Source of the DNA: a virus | Strand: one strand, 5' to 3' | Virus record (IMG/VR): IMGVR_UViG_3300010413_000082 | Coordinates: 1 to 39,554 of that record | DNA length: 39,554 nt | Shown here: positions 12,648 to 18,985 of the stretch, in pieces | Layout: every line of letters starts with the position of its first letter | Numbering within the stretch: position 1 is the stretch's first letter | Made by a program: the position numbers and the translations under genes | The notes under the pieces: model-generated | Told to the model about the DNA's origin: nothing | Database searches by the model: none | Seen by the model: the letters and a program-made list of their open reading frames with translations, nothing else

Positions 12648-13253
12648 CTACGGCCCCTGAGAGGGCCTATCTTCCTGAGTAGGAATCGGACTAGAGACGA
12701 CGGGCAGGCGCACAGCGCCCAGGACGCGCTCATGAGCAAGGTCTCTGCGCAATGTGCGGACCTTGGCGGGGAATGCCCCCACATTGCCTTCGATCGTTGT
12801 GACCACTCCGCTGGTACGCACAGTGTGTACCAGCGGAGTGTGTACCCCGCGTACAATCACGATGTGTCCCATCCAGAGCTCTTTGCCGCGATGGAGGCAA
12901 ACAATATCGCCGGGACGAAGCTTGTTCAGCGGGATGACCTTGCCGACTTTGGCAATCTGGCGGAAGAGCTTCTTTGCCCCGAATGTCCGTGGCTGGGGGA
13001 TGACACACCCCGCCCCGAGCTTTTCGCAGGCTTGCTCGATACACCAGCCCACGAATGCGGCGCACCAAGCGCCTGAGCTATCGACACCTCCGCGATAACG
13101 CGTGATCGCTTCGCCGCGATTGTCGCTCTCAGTTTCGCCTTCGCCTATCTCACCGCTTGCAATCTCCAGCACAGCTCGACTCAGCGCTCCCTGCTGGAGT
13201 TCGAATGCGCGCTGCCTGAATCTCAGCCAAGCCAGATAGATCTGTGTGAACAT
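12648..13253 (-). CDS. CHAP-like endolysin (cysteine peptidoglycan hydrolase)
   Basis: A 201-residue protein. SDNRGEAITRY and SSGAWCAAFVGWCIEQA (catalytic Cys at 64) followed by LRPGDIVCL and MGHIVIV (catalytic His at 130) are the order and motifs of CHAP/TIGR02594-type hydrolases, which cut peptide bonds in peptidoglycan. There is no signal peptide, so release would depend on the holin-like gene upstream. The C-terminal 50 residues are Arg/Pro rich. Codons 138-150 contain a perfect 14-bp hairpin. It is the last gene of the late operon, followed by a terminator. Confidence 0.82.
   Translation of the reverse strand: MFTQIYLAWLRFRQRAFELQQGALSRAVLEIASGEIGEGETESDNRGEAITRYRGGVDSSGAWCAAFVGWCIEQACEKLGAGCVIPQPRTFGAKKLFRQIAKVGKVIPLNKLRPGDIVCLHRGKELWMGHIVIVRGVHTPLVHTVRTSGVVTTIEGNVGAFPAKVRTLRRDLAHERVLGAVRLPVVSSPIPTQEDRPSQGP
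12804..12840. repeat. Long perfect hairpin inside the lysin gene
   Basis: CACTCCGCTGGTAC (12804-12817) and GTACCAGCGGAGTG (12827-12840) are perfect inverted copies. Three more pairs (one G-T) close the loop to CAG, giving a 17-bp stem with a 3-nt loop. It lies within the coding sequence just after the catalytic His codon. Confidence 0.9.
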
Positions 13254-13256
13254 CGG

Positions 13257-13520
13257 TCACTCATCATCAATGGTGATACGTTGTTTGATTCCTGGCTCAG
13301 TATCAATCTCGTCCTCATCGTCTCTATCCGAGCTGACACAGCCGGGCGGGAGATCACACTCGCACCATGGCTCCATCACGATTGACGCGCGGGCCTTCGA
13401 TGTGTTCTCAGGCATCTCAATCGAAAGACCTTTAAGACGGCCAGCTCCGAGTTGACGCGCACACCACTCGAGAAACTCGGCAGTAGCAATACGCGTTACA
13501 GTCGTTAGGGTTGTGCCCAT
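13257..13520 (-). CDS. Hypothetical protein
   Basis: An 87-residue protein with two Cys-containing patches (EWCAR and CECDLPPGC) and an acidic stretch (SSDRDDEDEIDTE). It overlaps the upstream gene by 16 bases. It lies in the lysis region between the holin-like genes and the lysin, but has no transmembrane segment or lipobox. No family was recognised. Confidence 0.55.
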   Translation of the reverse strand: MGTTLTTVTRIATAEFLEWCARQLGAGRLKGLSIEMPENTSKARASIVMEPWCECDLPPGCVSSDRDDEDEIDTEPGIKQRITIDDE

Positions 13521-13744
13521 CCGTCTAACCTAATCCAATCTTGCCAACTGCAATTATCGGCAGAACAGACCATCCGACCGACAATTGTTCCGTCTTCCTC
13601 GATCTCCTTGCCGCCGCGTGGCATGGGGCGGCAGCACCGTGGACAATAAACAATCGCGGTGCGCCACGACCTCCCGCCATGCTGATAGGCGACTTTGCGC
13701 CACGTGCCTGGCCGAGGGCTTACTGAATGTCGGAAGATTTGCAA
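13505..13744 (-). CDS. Small zinc-ribbon protein
   Basis: A 79-residue protein from a TTG start at 13744, chosen because GGAG lies eight bases upstream and no ATG is suitably placed. CPRCCRPMPRG and CSADNC form a likely treble-clef or zinc-ribbon site. A basic N-terminus (RHSVSPRPGTWRK) and an aromatic C-terminus (WQDWIRLDGW) surround it. Function unknown. It is one of several small cysteine-paired proteins in this genome. Confidence 0.55.
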   Translation of the reverse strand: MQIFRHSVSPRPGTWRKVAYQHGGRSWRTAIVYCPRCCRPMPRGGKEIEEDGTIVGRMVCSADNCSWQDWIRLDGWAQP

Positions 13745-13745
13745 C

Positions 13746-13928
13746 TCAGAATCTCCAGCGCAACCCAGCCAATGCTTGCCAGCCTAGCCCAACGCGCGCA
13801 CCCCAATCGTAACCCAAACGGGCATCGGCGAAGCCGGCTAGCGCAGAAGTCAATCGTGCCTCGAGTCCCACACCAGCACCAGCAGAACCAGAATCAGTAG
13901 TACCGGAACTGAATGCATACAGATCCAA
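13746..13928 (-). CDS. Small protein with beta-barrel-like C-terminus
   Basis: About 60 residues from a TTG at 13928. The frame is open further upstream to near 14015, so the start is uncertain and the true product may be longer. The second half alternates hydrophobic and polar residues (GLEARLTSALAGFADARLGY) and ends GWQALAGLRWRF, with a terminal Phe as in outer-membrane barrel proteins. No signal peptide is visible in this frame. It could be a fragment of a larger barrel, a decoy, or a non-membrane protein. Confidence 0.4.
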   Translation of the reverse strand: MDLYAFSSGTTDSGSAGAGVGLEARLTSALAGFADARLGYDWGARVGLGWQALAGLRWRF

Positions 13929-13996
13929 TCTGCCAGATCTGGGTGCAAGTGATTCAGCGCGATCGAGGCGCTCAAGTACAGTAACGCGGGTCGGCG

Positions 13997-14395
13997 TTAC
14001 TTTGACGGAGGGAGGCTACGCACTGCCGCCTCCGTCTTGTTGGCGATCCACTGCTCGATCGAATCAAGACCGAGAATACGCGCCAAGCGCTTCAGACCCT
14101 TGGTGCCGATATTCTCTTTAGCGATCTTCAGCGCAAGTTCCTTCGCTTCATCCCGTTCTTCTTGAGTAAGCTTGCCGTCTGCGTTCTTCGCTTTGATATC
14201 ATCCGCGTAGCTCTGAGCGACCTCCATCACCGCGCCTTTAATTTCCTCGTAGGCGCGAGACACAACACCTCTCGCCCAGTCGCTTTTGATCTTGTTCCAG
14301 AGGTACTTCGCCAGAAGTCCGCCTAATGCTACTAGCACCCAGGATAGCGCTTGCACACCATACTCTGCAAATGCCTTTGCTAGGAATTCACTCAT
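13997..14395 (-). CDS. Putative holin
   Basis: A 132-residue protein with one N-terminal transmembrane helix (ALSWVLVALGGLLAKYLW, about 16-33) and a long, charged, helical cytoplasmic part ending in a basic tail. This layout matches single-span phage holin or holin-like proteins, such as the LL-H group, and the position two or three genes before the lysin supports it. GGAG precedes the ATG. A spanin or anti-holin role is possible instead. Confidence 0.6.
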   Translation of the reverse strand: MSEFLAKAFAEYGVQALSWVLVALGGLLAKYLWNKIKSDWARGVVSRAYEEIKGAVMEVAQSYADDIKAKNADGKLTQEERDEAKELALKIAKENIGTKGLKRLARILGLDSIEQWIANKTEAAVRSLPPSK

Positions 14396-14813
14396 CTCGG
14401 TCTCCTCTCAACGCTCTTTCGAGTCGTGTTTGACTGTGTTCAATTCGCGTTTGCGATTCACGCACGCCTTCCACTACTGTGCGAATCTGTGCTTGTTCGA
14501 TTTTGATAGTACCTACATCTCCACGGACATCGTTGTATTCGTCACGATCAGGATACCGCGCAGCTTGCCAAATCAAAGTACCGACAAAGATGGCAACACC
14601 AGCCAGCGCTGCGAGTATCTTCCACGCTGGCATAGGTTTAGGTTTCAATGCGTCGATTTGTTCTCTTGCCTCATCGCGCACAGTGTTAATCGCCTCCCAT
14701 AGCTTATCGAACGTTGCTGCGCCACTGCGTAAACGCTCCTCAACCCGGCGCTCTAGATCTTGGACGCGCCAATGGAGATCGGGCGGCGATGTTGATTGGT
14801 GACTATCAGACAT
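14388..14813 (-). CDS. Membrane-anchored coiled-coil protein, holin or spanin candidate
   Basis: A 141-residue protein. A cytoplasmic coiled coil (VQDLERRVEERLRSGAATFD) is followed by a single membrane span (WKILAALAGVAIFVGTLIW, about 64-82) and a second coiled coil (IEQAQIRTVVEGVRESQTRI). This resembles phage inner-membrane proteins of lysis cassettes. It lies directly before the holin-like gene and overlaps it by eight bases. An i-spanin would need a partner o-spanin lipoprotein; none was recognised next to it. Confidence 0.55.
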   Translation of the reverse strand: MSDSHQSTSPPDLHWRVQDLERRVEERLRSGAATFDKLWEAINTVRDEAREQIDALKPKPMPAWKILAALAGVAIFVGTLIWQAARYPDRDEYNDVRGDVGTIKIEQAQIRTVVEGVRESQTRIEHSQTRLERALRGDRDE

Positions 14814-14815
14814 GA

Positions 14816-16156
14816 CTATGTAGTGGAATCGGTAAGCAGACCATACGCAGCGAGCGCAGTCAGAAGATTCGTCAGCGCCGCGTTCCCCCCTTTCGCCCCC
14901 GCAACTGTCTGCTTGGTAGTTGGTGCGGTTGTGAAGAACCCAAGATTTGTGCCGTTGTGATCGAAATCACCGCAGTTGTTGATGTGGTTGTTCTGCAGAT
15001 CTAGGGGATGACTAGCACCATACATGGTGATCGATCCGCAGTTGGCGATGTTTGTCGCTTGCATGTCGATACCTGTGCCCGAGCCATAAAATGCCAGACT
15101 GCCAACATTAGAGATTGCAGTATTCTGGACATCTATCCCCGACCCCGACGCATACATCGCAATCGAATTGACGTTGATGAGATTGTGGTTCTGCAGGTCT
15201 AGTGAATTCGCGCTAGCGCCGCCCGGCCCATGCAGGATCATCTCAAGTGTTTCACTGCCGGAATCCCCCATGTAGAATCTGAGTTCACTTGTGGGGGTTG
15301 TAGCGGTCACCTGCTGCCAGATCTGCGCGTGACACTCGACATTTGCCGCACCATTCCAGTAAGTGCCCGCCAGAGTTAACAGCGGTGCATGGCGTGTCGT
15401 TGTTCCGGCCGATGAATCGAGCGAGCGCAACAGCGTCGCTCCATCGTTGTAAACGCCGAACCTTGTAGTTGCATAATCATGCTCGACAAGTCTTAGTTGC
15501 AGATCTCCGTCGGCAGGTGCAACAATACCACCATCGATTTTTTGAATCGTTATCGCATTACAAACCTGCTCCTCGGCCAACAGACAACCAGCGAAATTAG
15601 GCTTGGTTGATTGTTCCCAGAGTCCCGTAAAGGGTACTGAGTTGGGAAGCCCGGAGGTTTGAATTGTACCAATGAAACCACGAGTACCATCAACGAAAGT
15701 TGCAGCCTCATATCCCACCGCATTCGTCCCACACAACACGCAGAAGAAGGCATCACCATGTCCGCAATGAATACACTTGATCCCACCACCGGCATCACCA
15801 TCAGTTTGATTATCCGAGATCTCCAAGTACATCCACCACGGATGAAGCCCATGTGTAGCCACCGGGTCCACGCGGCAGTAGCAGGCCGTGGACTCGTTAT
15901 TACCATCAAGGACGATCGGATACCAGCGCTGTGCATATCGCACAATCACGGTTTGCGCCGTGGCGGGAAACTCCAGGTTTTGGATCGTAGATGTTCCGAT
16001 CTCGCAGACAACATCACTGTCACTATTCGCAAACGTGACATCTGTGTTGACGTTCCACGTACCGTCCCCGGGACCGTTCCACGGATCCGGGATAGACGAT
16101 CCTACATTGGACGGGAAAAACCCACCGCCACTCGACATCATAGCGCTACCGCGCAC
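14816..16156 (-). CDS. Tail fibre/receptor-binding protein B with internal zinc ribbon
   Basis: A 446-residue protein from a GTG start. The N-terminus (FFPSNVGSSIPDPWNGPGDG) is shared with the 500-residue fibre upstream and probably docks to the tail. Residues 128-142 hold CIHC and CVLC, a compact zinc-ribbon-like knuckle unusual in a fibre. The C-terminal part has about 3.5 copies of a 22-23-residue repeat (IDMQATNIANCGSITMYG and relatives), which suggests a beta-helix or trimeric stem. The last 40 residues may be a trimerisation tip. Role: host recognition. Confidence 0.72.
   Translation of the reverse strand: MRGSAMMSSGGGFFPSNVGSSIPDPWNGPGDGTWNVNTDVTFANSDSDVVCEIGTSTIQNLEFPATAQTVIVRYAQRWYPIVLDGNNESTACYCRVDPVATHGLHPWWMYLEISDNQTDGDAGGGIKCIHCGHGDAFFCVLCGTNAVGYEAATFVDGTRGFIGTIQTSGLPNSVPFTGLWEQSTKPNFAGCLLAEEQVCNAITIQKIDGGIVAPADGDLQLRLVEHDYATTRFGVYNDGATLLRSLDSSAGTTTRHAPLLTLAGTYWNGAANVECHAQIWQQVTATTPTSELRFYMGDSGSETLEMILHGPGGASANSLDLQNHNLINVNSIAMYASGSGIDVQNTAISNVGSLAFYGSGTGIDMQATNIANCGSITMYGASHPLDLQNNHINNCGDFDHNGTNLGFFTTAPTTKQTVAGAKGGNAALTNLLTALAAYGLLTDSTT
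15731..15775 (-). other. Zinc-ribbon-like segment in fibre B
   Basis: Codons 128-142 encode two CxxC pairs separated by seven residues that include His and Asp, a spacing that could bind one zinc ion. The paralogous fibre has no counterpart. Confidence 0.6.
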
Positions 16157-16161
16157 AGTCT

Positions 16162-16518
16162 TCAGTCTGCCTTCCCGCGCTTAGGCGCGTTGATAACTGC
16201 CTCTTGAAACGCCAGACACCGCGTTGTGATCTGCGGCATAGCCTGCGCCTGAGGCATATTGATTGCCTTCTTGAGTGTCTCCCACGGCGCATCTTCGACG
16301 CCTACGACGTCGCCAGGGTTTGCATCCTTAAAAAGGTCATCCAGTTCCATGCGCGTTTTGTCCGCCCTGTATCCTGATCCCAGGGAGGGATCAGGCAACA
16401 CCACCGAGACCAAATAGCGGTAGAACGACCATGGCGAGGCGTCGCCGTCAATCGACATCGGCTTGCCGGTAACAGGATGCCGTATCTCGACCGGCTCGGG
16501 GATTGTGATATCTCTCAT
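16162..16518 (-). CDS. Hypothetical virion-associated or tail protein
   Basis: A 118-residue protein starting at 16518 (AAGGAG upstream; an upstream in-frame extension is poly-basic shadow). It contains TIPEPVEIRHPVTGKPMSID and SPWSFYRYLVSVVLPDP, then an amphipathic C-terminal half. The N-terminal part resembles small proteins found beside phage tail-fibre genes, but I cannot name a family. Its first 71 bases overlap the end of the metallopeptidase gene. Confidence 0.5.
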   Translation of the reverse strand: MRDITIPEPVEIRHPVTGKPMSIDGDASPWSFYRYLVSVVLPDPSLGSGYRADKTRMELDDLFKDANPGDVVGVEDAPWETLKKAINMPQAQAMPQITTRCLAFQEAVINAPKRGKAD

Positions 16519-17011
16519 GGGTTTTCTCCTTCGTTTCTGTCTGATTTTCTTCTTCATCTTGTTCGCCAGGGAACGCATCGCAACCTTCCAGCTCTCTGAG
16601 CTCTGCGTCTATACCATTTATCGCTGACCAGTAGGACTCGTCCCAGTGAGAGGGATCACCGCCCACCTGCTGCACAAAGCGGAAACAGTGACCCATCTCG
16701 TGAGCAAAAGCACTGTCGCCGATGCAACCGCGATCGGCGACATAGACCAGATCACACGCGAAGGTGATGCCGGCGTAGCAATCGCCGTTGTAAATAACGG
16801 CTGTTTTCGCCGTGTCTGGACAGTGCGTGGTAGACCAGGATACGCGTGCATCAATGTTCAGGATAGTTGGCGTCATGCCGTAGCTTTTGATTAACGTCTT
16901 GCGCAGGTACCGATCGGCGTCCTGCTGAAACGGCCGCATTGTTTGATCTGCATCGATGTACGGCCACTCATCGCAAGCTGCGACTGCCAACAAGAACAAC
17001 AGGACGCGCAT
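16448..17011 (-). CDS. Exported lipoprotein zinc metallopeptidase
   Basis: A 187-residue protein. A signal peptide MRVLLFLLAVAAC ends in a lipobox (VAAC, Cys 13). HEMGH (104-108) is a gluzincin/metzincin-type zinc site, with a possible third ligand at His 122 (SHWDESYW). Six further cysteines upstream and downstream suggest disulphides, as expected outside the cytoplasm. The C-terminal 40 residues are acidic, then basic, and overlap the next gene. It sits between two fibre genes, three bases after the first. It might act on surface proteins during infection or superinfection, or process fibres; this is inference. Confidence 0.7.
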   Translation of the reverse strand: MRVLLFLLAVAACDEWPYIDADQTMRPFQQDADRYLRKTLIKSYGMTPTILNIDARVSWSTTHCPDTAKTAVIYNGDCYAGITFACDLVYVADRGCIGDSAFAHEMGHCFRFVQQVGGDPSHWDESYWSAINGIDAELRELEGCDAFPGEQDEEENQTETKEKTHERYHNPRAGRDTASCYRQADVD

Positions 17012-17013
17012 TG

Positions 17014-18516
17014 CTACACCGACCACCCGGGGACCAGATACTCAGTGCCAGCCATATTGATCTTCATCCAGATCGCCTGAGCGGCTGCCGAAGGACCGTT
17101 GTTGCCGGTCTTGCCGAGTGTGCACGTATCCGTGGCGCCGTCATTGGCTACATTGGCGTCATACCGCAATGTCCCACTATCGATAAACAATGGATGAGCG
17201 GCAGTGATTGTAGTCGAGCCTGCGGCAACAGGTGGCCCAGCGATATAGAGCCCCGCTGCCACATCGATTGTCCCCGCGTCGCCATTGGTAACTGTAATGA
17301 CTCCCATGCGTATCCCAGCCACACCACATGCTGAGGTTACTTGCGTCGTGCCGGAAACCGTGGTTGTGTGTGCCGGGACATCAATGACACTGCTCGTGAG
17401 CGTGGCACTTTGGGGGCCAATCGTTACGGCGTTGCCAATGCGCAGAGCGGCGGGGTTGACGAATGTGGCATTTGTGGAGGCGCCGGGCGCACCCTCGATC
17501 CACACGGTGCATACGTCGGTCACAGTGCTGGCGCCGACAAAAGAGTAGTCGTGGCTATCTATCTTGATATCCCGTTGTGTGGCCAGAGCTCCGGTGGCCC
17601 ACTGATAGGCATAGGTGCCCGTGTCGAATTTCACGGACGGCACCTCCGTGGATGCCGTCATATTGGTACGCGTCGGCGTTTGTACCCACAGAATCGAATT
17701 CGTTGATCCCGTGTTCGCTCCGGTTAATACCCAACCATTACCACCCGTATAGCCGCAGCTCACTCCGTTAGCGGCGAAGGCTAGATTGGTGGTCGAGTAA
17801 ACATAAAGCCCACAGTTCTTCTGACTTTGAAATGAGATGCCTGGGGCGCCCACCGTACCATCAGCGCCGTGCAATGCACCGCCGAGCCTCGTGGTTCCTG
17901 CCACAACATGGAGCGCGTTGGCCTCGGTGAGAGTTGCGTTAGCACCGGCAACAGGCGGGCCGTCGATCGTCAGGGTGCTACAAAGATCCACCGTGCTTGC
18001 CGCCGCAAACGCAAGGGTGGGTGGGGAGATGCGCACAGTCCGATTATTGGTGATGCCACCTGTAGCCCATGTGATCGTACGTCCAGCATTGATGTGGAAA
18101 TCGCTAACCTCTGCTGTCGTGAGACACGCAGTGTGTGCGCCGCCTGTATAGACGAAGCCCGTAGGCGTGGCGCCGTCCACAACAGGCTGAATGATGGTGA
18201 GCCCTAGGTCATCAAGAAGCAGGAACTGCGCTGCCGAGATCGAACACGCAACCTGATTGGCTGCTGGGCGATACCAACCCGAAGTTGTGTCACCGCCAAG
18301 GACGATAGCTGGGAGCCCCTCGGTACCGTCACCAATGTACGCACGACGCCATGCAAGCGCAGACGTCCCAAGGTCATACGTGTCGTCAGTATTGGGCGCA
18401 ATATGACACCCCGGATTCCACGTTCCATCGGGCGCGCCCGACCATGGATCCGGAATCGCAGCGCCGATGTGCGCGGGGAAGAAGCTACCAGAGCCCATCA
18501 TTGCATTACCTGGCAT
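17014..18516 (-). CDS. Tail fibre/receptor-binding protein A
   Basis: A 500-residue protein with GGAGG upstream of the ATG. The N-terminal 35 residues (GSGSFFPAHIGAAIPDPWSG and following) match fibre B. The middle contains three copies of a module with the pattern STV(D/T)(L/V)C, then T(L/I)xIxGxPxAxxNAT, then a short AL and T-rich strand (around residues 150-210, 310-360 and 420-470 by eye), typical of beta-rich fibre repeats. It would bind the host receptor. The presence of two fibres sharing a docking peptide suggests alternative or heteromeric fibres. Confidence 0.7.
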   Translation of the reverse strand: MPGNAMMGSGSFFPAHIGAAIPDPWSGAPDGTWNPGCHIAPNTDDTYDLGTSALAWRRAYIGDGTEGLPAIVLGGDTTSGWYRPAANQVACSISAAQFLLLDDLGLTIIQPVVDGATPTGFVYTGGAHTACLTTAEVSDFHINAGRTITWATGGITNNRTVRISPPTLAFAAASTVDLCSTLTIDGPPVAGANATLTEANALHVVAGTTRLGGALHGADGTVGAPGISFQSQKNCGLYVYSTTNLAFAANGVSCGYTGGNGWVLTGANTGSTNSILWVQTPTRTNMTASTEVPSVKFDTGTYAYQWATGALATQRDIKIDSHDYSFVGASTVTDVCTVWIEGAPGASTNATFVNPAALRIGNAVTIGPQSATLTSSVIDVPAHTTTVSGTTQVTSACGVAGIRMGVITVTNGDAGTIDVAAGLYIAGPPVAAGSTTITAAHPLFIDSGTLRYDANVANDGATDTCTLGKTGNNGPSAAAQAIWMKINMAGTEYLVPGWSV

Positions 18517-18517
18517 T

Positions 18518-18970
18518 TTATCTGCCTCCGATCAACCAGGCTTCTCCGAGATAGCCTGTGCCACCCGAGGTGCCTTCCTGGAGATAGACCCGCTCGAATC
18601 CGCCCAGCCCATTGATGATCTGCGACAAGTGGATCTTGTCGGTAGCGATCTCTCCGAGCGCCACAGCGTTATTGAGCTTGCCGCGATCGCTATCTACGCC
18701 GGTAGTGGGTACCGAGCCGATGGGATACCAGTCACCATCATCGGCAATGCCGCCGCCATCGTGGATGCGGCTCCATCCCCAGAGACGAAGAAACGTCATC
18801 GTCGCTGTTTGCCCCGCGTTTACTGTCGCGCGATACACAAGCACCAATGGCTCGTAGATCGTGAATCCCTGGTTGGTATAGCCAGGGTTGGCGCCGAGTG
18901 CCAATGCCTTGCCTTCAGTCACAACAGTTGGCACCGCAGTTGCGAGTGTTCCCAGATTCAGAAATCCCAT
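18518..18970 (-). CDS. Putative virion structural protein
   Basis: A 150-residue, Gly-rich, probably all-beta protein (MGFLNLGTLATAVPTVVTEG, then YEPLVLVYRATVNAGQTATM). The start has GAGGAGCAAGACA upstream, 17 bases identical including the ATG to the context of the gene at 642. The place between ejection-like proteins and fibres suggests a tail or fibre-attachment role. No family was recognised. Confidence 0.55.
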   Translation of the reverse strand: MGFLNLGTLATAVPTVVTEGKALALGANPGYTNQGFTIYEPLVLVYRATVNAGQTATMTFLRLWGWSRIHDGGGIADDGDWYPIGSVPTTGVDSDRGKLNNAVALGEIATDKIHLSQIINGLGGFERVYLQEGTSGGTGYLGEAWLIGGR

Positions 18971-18985
18971 TGTCTTGCTCCTCGT

